64,000 bases of DNA from Brumimicrobium aurantiacum (GTDB lineage: Bacteria; Bacteroidota; Bacteroidia; Flavobacteriales_D; Crocinitomicaceae): the NCBI RefSeq assembly GCF_003402975.1, contig NZ_QURB01000006.1:1-64000 (forward strand). The letters are read 5' to 3'. The position numbers and the translations under genes were made by a program. This document shows positions 1 to 8,211 of the stretch, in pieces. Each line of letters begins with the position of its first letter. Within the stretch, counting starts at the first letter, position 1. The notes under the pieces were generated by a model that was not told where the DNA came from, did no database searches, and was given only the letters and a program-made list of their open reading frames with translations.

Positions 1-45
1 ATGGTACTGCCCTTTTAAGGGTGGGAGAGTAAGTCGACGCCACTT
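1..45 (+). rRNA. rrf: 5S rRNA, 3' end only
   Basis: The window opens inside what reads as the last third of a bacterial 5S rRNA. The GATGGTACTGC-type helix and the GGGTGGGAGAGTA segment, followed by a GCCAC tail, are the usual end of 5S. The 5' part lies outside the window, so closure of helix I cannot be checked and the exact 3' end is uncertain by a few bases. An rRNA operon therefore ends here on the plus strand, followed directly by a terminator hairpin. Confidence 0.85.
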
Positions 46-50
46 TTTAA

Positions 51-86
51 AAACCTCATACATTCATTTGTGTGAGGTTTTTTGTT
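51..86 (+). terminator. rRNA operon terminator
   Basis: A 10-bp stem (AAACCTCATA pairing with TGTGAGGTTT, one G-U pair) closes a short loop and is followed by a T-rich run. It lies right after the 5S 3' end. Confidence 0.8.
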
Positions 87-120
87 TTATATACTTTTTT
101 TATTTGCGTTGATGATACTG

Positions 121-136
121 TCCGTCAGCAGACGGA
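121..136. repeat. short perfect inverted repeat
   Basis: TCCGTC-AGCA-GACGGA is a perfect 6-bp hairpin a few bases before the point where the decayed surface-protein frame becomes open. It may mark the junction where that gene fragment was joined to the rRNA operon. No target-site duplication or transposase was seen. Confidence 0.4.
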
Positions 137-144
137 TGGGCTAG

Positions 145-1453
145 TATTCCAATATAGATAACGAGTTTAGAAATCTTACATATTCTGATATAGGCGCTGA
201 TGAATTTGATACTGATTGGTCTATAATTTTTGACCTTTCTACGGACAGTATTATTAATCCGAATAATTTAAGTTGTAGTGATAACGATTCTATTTTGTTT
301 ATTTTCTCAAATAATTATACGGATACGATTACGAGCGCTATAATAGAATGGAGTATAAATGGAGGTACATCAAATTTATATAATTGGAATAATGTGCTTG
401 CTCCTGGACTTAGTGATGCCGTATTTCTGGGCTTTGGAAACTTTATTCCAAATACTAATTATATCATAGATATCACTATTTCTGAACCAGACGGGATTGA
501 AGACGCTTATTTTGCAAACAATGATTTAAGTGTACCTTTTTTATGCTATGTAAAACCTTCTATTGAATTAGATCAGAACTTTATTTGTGATGGAGATGCA
601 CTTGTTTTAAAGTCATCATTCTCCGATGCTACTTATAGCTATTCATGGTCGGGAGGCTCAACAAATGATTCAATAATTGCAAATGTAGGTGGAACTTATT
701 GGTTAGAAACCATTGATACTTTTGGCTGTGTTGAGAATGACACCGTTGTTATTACAATATTTCCAGCACCAACACCTGTTTCAATTTTAGCCTCGGATAC
801 TGTTTTTTGTAGTGATGAATTTGCAACCTTAACAGCTGATCCCATCCTTTCAGGTAACACGCATACTTGGAACAGGAACTGGCCTGGAGGAAATCCAACA
901 AGTATTACTGTGGATGAAGATGGCCGAAGTAATTCTCACAATTGAAGACCCGAATGGTTGTTTACAATACGATACAATTCAGCTAACGACTGTTCAGGTG
1001 CCCTATACCAATATATGGAGTGGTGGACCAAACATATATTGTGATAATATCCCTTCGGGTAGTACTTTTCAATGGTACTTGGATGGCGCTATAATTCCTG
1101 GGGCTGTTGGTCAAGTTTATACTCCAGTTGTTAATGGAGTTTATTCACTCGTGGTAACAAATGGAATTTGTTCATATACTACAGATAATTATCATTATTA
1201 TAAGGTAGGTTTAACGGATGTAAATAAAAATGAAATATCCTTGACGCCTAATCCTGCAACTTCCAAAATCAAAATCAATACTTTGAATTTAAAATTCAGT
1301 TTTACGATATATGATGCGACAGGAAAAGTTGTAATGGAGGCAGAAGATGTTTATGATAACACGATTCCGATTATTGATTTAGTGAAAGGAATCTATATGA
1401 TTGAATTGTTAATTGGTGAAGATTTTATAATGAAAAGATTTGTGAAGAATTGA
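145..1453 (+). pseudogene. T9SS-sorted surface protein remnant (5' truncated, frameshifted)
   Basis: A protein-like frame is open from about 145, just after a stop, with no plausible start. Near its beginning it reads DIGADEF, a signature often found at the end of beta-helix (choice-of-anchor) regions of T9SS cargo. Ig-like Cys-containing repeats follow. The frame breaks at 922-926: dropping one C from GGCC restores a continuous reading (DEDG then EVILTIEDPNGC). The end, from roughly LTPNP to MKRFVKN, is a type A T9SS C-terminal sorting domain. The N-terminal half and signal peptide are missing, so this is a dead fragment, or a recombination product whose other half lies elsewhere. A single-base sequencing error could explain the frameshift but not the missing 5' end. 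Confidence 0.75.
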
Positions 1454-1608
1454 GCTGGTTCCTTACAGGATTTTTTAAATACAAAAAAGGATTTGTCAAT
1501 TGAATCTTAACAAACCCCTTCAATAAAAGTCATAATTTTTTATGATTTAGTATCACAATTATATGCTACAAAATATATTATATGTACCAAAAATAACTAA
1601 CTGTATCC

Positions 1609-2145
1609 TTAAATATAAATAACTTCTTCCACCTTAATCACAGGCTTTAACTTGTATTGACCATTTCCAGTTTCTACGATTGAACTCCCTGCGTCAAAAT
1701 CTAATGTTACAACCATTGTTTGATTTGAAACAACCTCTGAGTTTAAGTTAATTTTAATACCTGTTTTATCTTGACTAGATAATTCCAAAGGATGTTGCGT
1801 TGTGGTAGACGTAATACTGTCTTCTTCAACTGCATAATTTCCTTCTCCAAGGATAAGTCTAACCTGATTCACTTTCCCCGCTGGTATTGCAGTTGGATCT
1901 GCCAAAACATCTGTAACACCATTTTGTAATTCAAGTAAATCGTAAATTCCTGTATTTGCATCTAACTGAACCCAGTCTCCATCATAGTGAGCCCAAACTT
2001 CGATAATGTTAACATTAACTTCGGTAAAATCTGCAGGATCATCTGTAAGTAAAACCTTTATTTTACCTTCATCGTTTTTGTTACAAGAAAGTGTTAGACC
2101 TAATAGTATAATTAAAGAGATAATAAAAGTTGCTATGTTTTTCAT
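1609..2145 (-). CDS. DUF4382 lipoprotein
   Basis: A 178-residue protein with an N-terminal hydrophobic signal ending in LTLSC, a lipobox, so probably anchored to the outer membrane. The body starts with KVLLTDDPADF and carries the alternating beta-strand pattern of DUF4382, a domain found mostly in Bacteroidota lipoproteins and of unknown function. I recognise the family from the LTDDPAD and LLELQNG segments. It stands alone: the convergent pseudogene lies downstream and a repeat-bearing intergenic region upstream. No clear -33/-7 promoter was seen, only a TTACTTTG near-match. Confidence 0.8.
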   Translation of the reverse strand: MKNIATFIISLIILLGLTLSCNKNDEGKIKVLLTDDPADFTEVNVNIIEVWAHYDGDWVQLDANTGIYDLLELQNGVTDVLADPTAIPAGKVNQVRLILGEGNYAVEEDSITSTTTQHPLELSSQDKTGIKINLNSEVVSNQTMVVTLDFDAGSSIVETGNGQYKLKPVIKVEEVIYI

Positions 2146-2269
2146 AAGGGCATGTATTATATGATTTCTTTAAAACTATAACAAAGTAACTCTAAATCCA
2201 ATTTATTTTTATTTGTTTAACAACTCTATTTAGAAAAACTCATTGTTAAGTTATTTTCCACCCCGGCGG

Positions 2270-2386
2270 AAACCGGTAGCTTTTTGAAACTCTTTTATTG
2301 TAGGAACATTTACTTGAGCGAGCGACCTTGTGAAGCTAACTCAAGAAATAAATTCCACATAAAAGAGTGAAGAAACTAAAGGATGT
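2270..2386. repeat. large imperfect palindrome, REP/MITE-like
   Basis: Arms at about 2289-2318 and 2340-2368 are imperfect reverse complements (ACTCTTTTATTG... against ...ATAAAAGAGT, with CTTGAG/CTCAAG at the inner edge) around a 21-base loop. The pairing continues more weakly outward to about 2270 and 2386. The element fills most of the 320-base gap between the DUF4382 gene and the SDR gene. It has no T-run next to the stem, so it is not simply a terminator. Whether it is repeated elsewhere in the genome cannot be seen from this window. Confidence 0.55.
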
Positions 2387-2407
2387 AGACGGATTAGGAG
2401 GCCAAAA

Positions 2408-2442
2408 AAAAGCCAGAAATCTCAATAAAGACCTGACTTTTT
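2408..2442 (-). terminator. terminator of the SDR gene
   Basis: AAAAGCCAG pairs with CTGACTTTT (one G-U on one strand) around a 16-base loop. The A-run on the plus strand gives a T-run on the minus strand, 25 bases beyond the SDR stop codon. Confidence 0.6.
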
Positions 2443-2466
2443 CAATGTTAAATTTAAATATATTGT

Positions 2467-3171
2467 TTAGAATGGATTTGTTGCATGTACCGTGACTTCT
2501 GGAATGTAAGCTCTTCTGTCCATTTGTAAAGTATTAATAATTGTTTCTGCAATGTCACTTGGAGTTAACTTGTTACTTTCCAATGGACGTTCCTCACGGT
2601 TTTCTTCATCTCCAAATGCTGTGGGTACTTCACTAGGATTCACTTGTATTACTCTAATGTTATTTTTTCGTAATTCTCCTTGCCATGCTTGAGTCATTCC
2701 TCTTAATGCAAATTTTGAAGAAGAATAAATTGATCCTGTTGGATAACCTTTGAGAGATGCAGTTGAAGCAATGTTAATGATATCACCATAGTTTTGATCA
2801 ACGAATATTTTGGCAGCGCCTTGTGCAACCATTGCCGCACCGAAAACATTGACTTCGTAGACTTTTCTCAATTCTTCTCTTGTTAAGTCTACCAATTCAT
2901 TTCTTAAGCCAATTCCCGCATTGTTCACCAAAACATCCAATTCACCTATTTCTGTTTTTATGTATTTATACAAAGCATCAATTTCTTCGTCTTTGGTAAC
3001 ATCACATTTGAAAGGCACCGCACCAATTTCTTTCGCTACAGTTTCTGTTTTTTCGTGATCTCGCCCAGTAATAATCACCTTAGCTCCTTTTTCAATGCAG
3101 GCAATTGCTGTAGCTTTTCCTAATCCTGAATTTCCTCCAGTTATAAGTATCACTTTATCTTTTAAGTCCAT
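2467..3171 (-). CDS. SDR-family oxidoreductase
   Basis: A 234-residue short-chain dehydrogenase/reductase, likely NAD(P)H-dependent and cytoplasmic. Visible motifs are the Rossmann glycine motif TGGNSGLG (11-18), NNAG (83-86), and the catalytic Tyr149 and Lys153 in YSSSK with Ser near 139. These suggest an active classical SDR resembling 3-ketoacyl reductases. The substrate cannot be told from sequence. It follows sucD on the same strand, but the sucD terminator lies between them, so it is probably transcribed separately or by read-through. Confidence 0.85.
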   Translation of the reverse strand: MDLKDKVILITGGNSGLGKATAIACIEKGAKVIITGRDHEKTETVAKEIGAVPFKCDVTKDEEIDALYKYIKTEIGELDVLVNNAGIGLRNELVDLTREELRKVYEVNVFGAAMVAQGAAKIFVDQNYGDIINIASTASLKGYPTGSIYSSSKFALRGMTQAWQGELRKNNIRVIQVNPSEVPTAFGDEENREERPLESNKLTPSDIAETIINTLQMDRRAYIPEVTVHATNPF

Positions 3172-3213
3172 ATTATCTGTTTTTATGCGTTTAAAAATAT
3201 TAAGGTAACAAAA

Positions 3214-3238
3214 AAGGGAGTCTAAAAAAGACTCCCTT
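3214..3238 (-). terminator. sucD terminator
   Basis: A perfect stem, AAGGGAGTCT/AGACTCCCTT, is followed on the minus strand by a run of six T. It lies 23 bases after the sucD stop. Confidence 0.85.
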
Positions 3239-3260
3239 CAATATTTATAACAGAAAAGAC

Positions 3261-4127
3261 TTACAATAGTTCAGCCATTTTTTCTCCAATTTTTGCAGGA
3301 GAATCAACAACGTGAATACCACAGTCTCTCATAATTGCTTTCTTTGCTTGAGCTGTATCGTCTGCACCACCAACAATTGCACCTGCGTGACCCATTGTTC
3401 TTCCAGCTGGAGCAGTTTCACCTGCGATAAATCCAACAACTGGCTTAGTACCATTTTCTTTGATCCATTTTGCAGCGTTAGCTTCTAAGTTACCTCCAAT
3501 TTCACCAATCATAACGATTCCTTTTGTTTCAGGGTCGTTCATTAGTAATTCAACAGCTTCTTTTGTTGTAGTTCCAATAATTGGATCACCACCGATACCA
3601 ATTGCAGTTGTAATACCTAATCCAGCTTTTACAACTTGATCAGCAGCTTCATACGTTAAAGTACCTGATTTAGATACAATACCGATTGAACCTTTTTCGA
3701 ATACGAAACCTGGCATAATACCAACTTTTGCTTCACCTGCAGTAATTACACCTGGACAGTTAGGTCCAATTAATGTACATTCATAAGCAGAGATATATTC
3801 TTTTGCTTTAATCATGTCATTTACTGGAATACCTTCTGTAATACAGATTATCACTTTAATTCCCGCATTTGCAGCCTCCATGATTGCATCTCCAGCAAAT
3901 GCCGGTGGAACAAAAATGATAGATACATCAGCAGCTGCTTTATCAACTGCCTCTTGAACTGTGTTAAATACTGGCTTGTCTAAGTGAGTTTGTCCACCTT
4001 TTCCTGGAGTTACACCTCCAACAACGTTGGTTCCAAACTCAATCATTTGACCTGCATGGAATGTTCCTTCGCTTCCTGTGAAACCTTGGACAATTACTTT
4101 TGAATCTTTATTTACTAATACGCTCAT
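3261..4127 (-). CDS. sucD: succinate-CoA ligase, ADP-forming, alpha subunit
   Basis: SucD binds CoA and carries the phosphohistidine in the reversible succinyl-CoA to succinate step of the TCA cycle, working with SucB. The protein has the CoA-binding start VIVQGFTG and the GHAGAIVGG segment holding the active-site His. At 290 residues it has the normal family length when started at ATG 4127 (MSVLVNK). A longer frame reaching 4163 would begin inside the promoter described at 4161-4191, so I reject it. sucB is not adjacent, which is common in Bacteroidota. A strong terminator follows the gene. Confidence 0.97.
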   Translation of the reverse strand: MSVLVNKDSKVIVQGFTGSEGTFHAGQMIEFGTNVVGGVTPGKGGQTHLDKPVFNTVQEAVDKAAADVSIIFVPPAFAGDAIMEAANAGIKVIICITEGIPVNDMIKAKEYISAYECTLIGPNCPGVITAGEAKVGIMPGFVFEKGSIGIVSKSGTLTYEAADQVVKAGLGITTAIGIGGDPIIGTTTKEAVELLMNDPETKGIVMIGEIGGNLEANAAKWIKENGTKPVVGFIAGETAPAGRTMGHAGAIVGGADDTAQAKKAIMRDCGIHVVDSPAKIGEKMAELL

Positions 4128-4160
4128 GTTCGCGAGTTTTCTACATTTGGTTAATGCCGT

Positions 4161-4191
4161 CAAAAATAGAATTTAGATTGGTTAATGGCAA
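4161..4191 (-). promoter_or_regulatory. sucD promoter, -33/-7
   Basis: On the minus strand it reads TTG-N20-TATTTTTG, a perfect match to the Bacteroidota TTG/TAnnTTTG consensus. The predicted transcript starts near 4156, giving a leader of about 28 bases before ATG 4127. Confidence 0.75.
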
Positions 4192-4442
4192 GTAAATTGA
4201 ATAAAATGTTTGTCAATAAGGACAGAAAATTGAATGAATTCTTTATTTCCTCCTTTTATATATATGGATATTGGATTCATTTATAAATTGAGTTATTTTC
4301 TTTAGAACTATTAAAAGGCGAGAAGTTTAATTCATAACCCAATTGTGTATAAAAACCGTCTTGAAGTAGGATTAAAAATTGAATAAAAGCATCATCTATA
4401 CTTTATGAAATAAAAAAAATGAAAATAAATTGTTTTTCTTGC

Positions 4443-4471
4443 TTGATATTAGAATTATATCCTTAGATTTG
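4443..4471 (+). promoter_or_regulatory. candidate promoter, plus strand
   Basis: TTG-N18-TAGATTTG, one base shorter than the usual spacing. There is no protein gene downstream on this strand before the hairpin at 4530-4568. It is the main support for the small-RNA candidate next to it. Confidence 0.4.
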
Positions 4472-4475
4472 TCAC

Positions 4476-4568
4476 GAGATTACATAATGTAAAAAGTAAT
4501 CAGGTTTTATAGTTTTAGCATGGTTTAGCAAAAAGAGGAATAAATGTAACGCATTTATTCCTCTTTTT
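4476..4568 (+). ncRNA. candidate small RNA of about 90 nt
   Basis: A compact transcription unit is possible here: a -33/-7 promoter ends at 4471, and the sequence folds a small stem (GATTAC/GTAATC with a 12-base loop). It ends in a very strong 17-bp hairpin with a T-run. No reading frame of useful length is present. The rest of the gap between sucD and the subtilase gene (4192-4442) shows nothing else. The final hairpin also serves the convergent subtilase gene, so it may exist for that gene alone. No known RNA family was recognised. Confidence 0.35.
4530..4568. terminator. strong bidirectional terminator
   Basis: A 17-bp perfect stem (starting AAAAAGAGGAATAAATG) with a 5-base loop ends in T-runs on both strands. 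It lies 26 bases beyond the stop of the minus-strand subtilase gene. Confidence 0.9.
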
Positions 4569-4593
4569 AATTTATAGCTATTTTTATTTACAC

Positions 4594-7500
4594 CTAATGA
4601 ATGACACTTACTCGATTAGTAGCCATCATTCTTTGTTGATTATTTCTAAAATGAATAATGTAAATTCCACTTGCCCAATTTGAAACTTTTAATTGAGTCT
4701 TTTGACTATCTAAACTTACTTCCATCATTTTCTTCCCGTTCGTAGTGTAAATAATCGCATGCGTAATTTCTTTATTTGACTTTTCGATTGTAACGATATC
4801 CTTACTAGGATTAGGATAAATCACCAATTGGTTCTCCATTGCCTCATTCGTTGTACTAAGATTCAAGTCTTCAACCGTAACAGCTTTACATGTTACTGTT
4901 GTGTCACATGAACTCATCGCAGTTAAACATACGTTATAAATTCCCTCATTTGTATAGGTATGGGTAGGTTCAAAATCAATAGAAGAGTTCCCGTCGTCAA
5001 AATCCCATAAATATGCGATGGCATTTTGAGAGCTATTGTTGAATTCAATCGTTAAATTGTAATTATCATTGGTGAAATCCGCAATTGGTCGAATAACTGA
5101 TGGGTTTTCGATAGTGAAGTTCTCAGTGATTTTACAACCTTGAACATCTTCTGCAGTGATTTGATAAGTTCCTGATGTAAGATTAGACCATGTATTTGAA
5201 TTTGGTCCGTTTGCCCATTGATAAGTAAAGCCAGTACTTCCTGAAGCGCTTACAGAGATCTCTGCATCATTACTATTAACACAAGTAGGTGATGTGATGG
5301 TTTTACTTAAACTTAATTGAGTGACATAAGTTATAGGGAAATGTAGTGTTGTATCGCACCCAGTTGCATCGGTAATGGTTACTTGATAATTATTTGGAAA
5401 TAGATTCGTAACAGTTGGTCCCGTCATTCCGTTATTCCAAGTGAAAGTATATCCAGGAGTTCCTCCAGTTACATTTAATGTGATGGAACCATTTTGTAAT
5501 TCGTTACAGACAGGTTGATTTATACTTTCTGAAATATTGATGTTACAATTCAAATTTGATTTTATTTCAATACAATAATCTTCAACTTCACCTTGATCGA
5601 ATATTCCACATGCCCCTGAAGTTCCTGTCGCAGTTGTTCCATTGTAAGCCATTTGGACCCTCATTCTAGTTTTACCCAGTGTTGCTCCTCCTGGAATTGT
5701 GAAATTACCACCAATAACACTAAGTCCAGCACTTGTTTGGTTAAATACAAGTTCGCTATTGTCAAATGTTCCATCCTGATTATAGTCAATCCAGATGTTT
5801 AACTTTTCCTCCAAAACTTGACCATCGAAACCTAAGGTGGCAACAAAAGGAATATTTTGATTGAGCTCTAAACTAAATGCGTTTTCATTAAAACGATAGC
5901 CATTATCATCTCCACTTGTAAATGTATTGCCATTGATTTGGAACTCCTCAATCCATTCATTTTGAATTCCTAAAATAGCTTCTGGTTGGTCACCGTTATT
6001 GATACTTGTTTTTAAAGTTAAGCCATCTGATTGTGAAATCATTACCGCAGGAATGGTTATTGAATTGTTGTTTCCTCCCATTTCTATTGTTCCTGCGACA
6101 TTATTCACGACAATTACCGCAACCGCACCAGCATTTTGGGCATTCAATACTTTTGTTGTGAAGTTACAATTACCTCTGTCTACAATTGCAATGTTTCCAT
6201 TGAGTTCAGTAGCGTTTAACAAAGTGTTGCAGCCTTCATTAGGAGATGCTGTTCCGTCATTAACCAAAATCAATTCACCTGTGACATAACCATTAGAAGG
6301 GTTTCCGCCGAAGTATGATGTGGCTTGAAAGGTGTAATTACCCGCTATTGAACTAGGACTATAAACCTGAAATTGGGCATTGGTATTGTTTGTCGCTTGA
6401 TGATCACAATAGTTCAAATTGATGCAGTTTCCACAGCCATCTGTTTTAAATTTGTAGCTTCTTGAAGGAACTCCTATTTGTCCATTACAAATCGAAGAAA
6501 CAGTATATTCATAAGTGGTACAATTGGTGAGTCCCGAGAAAACATAATTTGTGTCAGTTGTATTGTAACTAGACCAAATTCCTGATCCTTCAACTTGAAT
6601 ATTGATTTGATAGCTGCTGGCATTGCTGTTAGGATTGAATCTTATTTCGCTTGAATAATCACTTGTAGTTGCTGTAATTATTGAATCTGGAGGAATACAT
6701 AAAGTACAAGTTGCATCCATAATGTTATCAAGTGCATTTTTTGAATTGATTCTTCCTCCAGTAATTGTTTTTGTTTGCAAATATGCTGTTTGATCAACAC
6801 CGTCGAAGAGCGCTTTTTTAACGCGTTTTGCTGCTTCTTGAGGGTTGGTTCTGGATAGAGATTCTAATTTAAAACAAGGTATACTGTACATTAATCCGAT
6901 TACGCCAGCTGTTAGAGGACAAGCAAAAGATGTTCCTGAAGTATATGTGTATCCGTTATTAGCTGCTGTAGTGTAAATTCCAGAACCCGGAGCAGCCACA
7001 TCAATGGTTTGATCTCCATATCCTGCAAAGTCAACAATGTCTTGATTATTAGTCGCAGTAACGCTAATCATGTATTCACTTGCACAAGTTGTTGGGACAT
7101 CACCGAATGTGTCAACATCTTGATCTTGATTCGTTGTTGCACCTACATTTAAAATTCCCGCTTCTCCTAAATCATCATAGAAACTACACCATATTGGATA
7201 GTTAGCAGGATCTCCACCATCAACACCCCATGAAGAACTTGTTGCTACAACAAAAGCCCCTTTATTTCCATTGCTTTGGTTGTATAATAGTCTTGCATTT
7301 AATGCATAATCGTAGGATGCAATGATATTTGCCTCTGTAAATGGATTTCCATAACCAGCAATATCCATAATTTTTATATTCCAATTGGCTCCTGTGACAC
7401 CATTATCATTATTACCTATTGCTCCAATCATTCCTGCACAGTTAGTTCCGTGCGAGCCCGTTCCAATATTGTCGTCGTTTGAAGCTACATTCCATCCATT

Positions 7501-8046
7501 ATAATCATCGATATAACCGTTACCGTCATCATCTATGCCGTTGTTTGGGATTTCATCTAAATTTTTCCAATGATTTCCTGAAAGATCATCGTGATTTAAT
7601 AGGTCAGCGCTTTCTATTAAAGCCACCACAATTTCTTTTCCATTATCTGTTGTTCCACCAGTGGTAATATCCCAAGCTAATTCAGATTGAATCAAGTTAT
7701 GATGCCATTGGTTGTTGAATTGTGGATCGTTCGGCGTAGCACGCAATTTGACAGGTCTGTTTGGTTGTGCAAATAAAATCTCTGGGTGTTTAATAAGTGA
7801 TGAAATTACTTCATCTTTATTGGTAGTCAAACCATTAAAATTCAATAAATAGATGTCTGCATGTTTGGATAAACACTGTTCTATTTTTAATTCAAAACTT
7901 TCATGGACATTAAGAAGTAATTCTTCAGGTGAGTTGTCCTTTTGCATTTTGATTATGACTTGATCTTTATTGCTTTGATTCAGTTGGCCAAAAACGGAAT
8001 GCGTAATTAAAAGAAAGAAAGTTATAAATCGTAAAATTGTTTTCAT
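4594..8046 (-). CDS. secreted S8 subtilase-like protein, multidomain, T9SS cargo
   Basis: 1150 residues. Signal peptide 1-20, propeptide-like region to about 100, subtilisin fold about 110-440. His199 (SHGTNCAG) and Ser373 (GTSFACP) of the triad are present. The motif that normally holds the catalytic Asp reads VALIESADLLNHDD, with Glu145 in that place, and the usual oxyanion Asn segment reads ATSSSWG. Activity is therefore doubtful. Then follow an FnIII-like domain (about 455-545), a PA domain (about 560-680), a GEVED domain (about 720-825), two SprB-type repeats (about 835-985), a PKD domain with WDFDDGNSS, and a T9SS type A sorting domain. The layout suggests a secreted, surface-attached protease or binding protein. 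A strong terminator follows. Confidence 0.9.
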   Translation of the reverse strand: MKTILRFITFFLLITHSVFGQLNQSNKDQVIIKMQKDNSPEELLLNVHESFELKIEQCLSKHADIYLLNFNGLTTNKDEVISSLIKHPEILFAQPNRPVKLRATPNDPQFNNQWHHNLIQSELAWDITTGGTTDNGKEIVVALIESADLLNHDDLSGNHWKNLDEIPNNGIDDDGNGYIDDYNGWNVASNDDNIGTGSHGTNCAGMIGAIGNNDNGVTGANWNIKIMDIAGYGNPFTEANIIASYDYALNARLLYNQSNGNKGAFVVATSSSWGVDGGDPANYPIWCSFYDDLGEAGILNVGATTNQDQDVDTFGDVPTTCASEYMISVTATNNQDIVDFAGYGDQTIDVAAPGSGIYTTAANNGYTYTSGTSFACPLTAGVIGLMYSIPCFKLESLSRTNPQEAAKRVKKALFDGVDQTAYLQTKTITGGRINSKNALDNIMDATCTLCIPPDSIITATTSDYSSEIRFNPNSNASSYQINIQVEGSGIWSSYNTTDTNYVFSGLTNCTTYEYTVSSICNGQIGVPSRSYKFKTDGCGNCINLNYCDHQATNNTNAQFQVYSPSSIAGNYTFQATSYFGGNPSNGYVTGELILVNDGTASPNEGCNTLLNATELNGNIAIVDRGNCNFTTKVLNAQNAGAVAVIVVNNVAGTIEMGGNNNSITIPAVMISQSDGLTLKTSINNGDQPEAILGIQNEWIEEFQINGNTFTSGDDNGYRFNENAFSLELNQNIPFVATLGFDGQVLEEKLNIWIDYNQDGTFDNSELVFNQTSAGLSVIGGNFTIPGGATLGKTRMRVQMAYNGTTATGTSGACGIFDQGEVEDYCIEIKSNLNCNINISESINQPVCNELQNGSITLNVTGGTPGYTFTWNNGMTGPTVTNLFPNNYQVTITDATGCDTTLHFPITYVTQLSLSKTITSPTCVNSNDAEISVSASGSTGFTYQWANGPNSNTWSNLTSGTYQITAEDVQGCKITENFTIENPSVIRPIADFTNDNYNLTIEFNNSSQNAIAYLWDFDDGNSSIDFEPTHTYTNEGIYNVCLTAMSSCDTTVTCKAVTVEDLNLSTTNEAMENQLVIYPNPSKDIVTIEKSNKEITHAIIYTTNGKKMMEVSLDSQKTQLKVSNWASGIYIIHFRNNQQRMMATNRVSVIH

Positions 8047-8196
8047 GAGTTATTTAATCTTTGTGCAATATACTTTAAAATAATGAATTAGAAAAAGCTA
8101 TCATTTTGAATGATATTGTTTGTATAGATAATGTTGAAAATGCTAAAAAATCCTTTTATTGAATAATTGATTATCGAAACAACAAGAAGAAATTTA

Positions 8197-8204
8197 TATA
8201 TTTG
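8197..8204 (+). promoter_or_regulatory. -7 element of the glycosyltransferase gene
   Basis: TATATTTG matches TAnnTTTG exactly. No TTG stands at the usual distance. The G of the box is only 7 bases before ATG 8212, so the mRNA would have almost no leader. The box also rules out the longer frame that begins at 8167. Confidence 0.55.
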
Positions 8205-8211
8205 TTCGCTC

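Noticed and set aside
4128-4163. Longer start for SucD
   Set aside because: The extension begins within the -33/-7 promoter and makes the protein longer than the family's constant length.
5999-6289. Plus-strand frame inside the subtilase gene
   Set aside because: Antisense shadow of a well-supported coding region; the same holds for the other frames opposite htpG, recQ, gcvT, tamL and tamB.
8167-8211. Longer start for the glycosyltransferase
   Set aside because: It covers the -7 box, and the GT2 domain begins right at the ATG at 8212.
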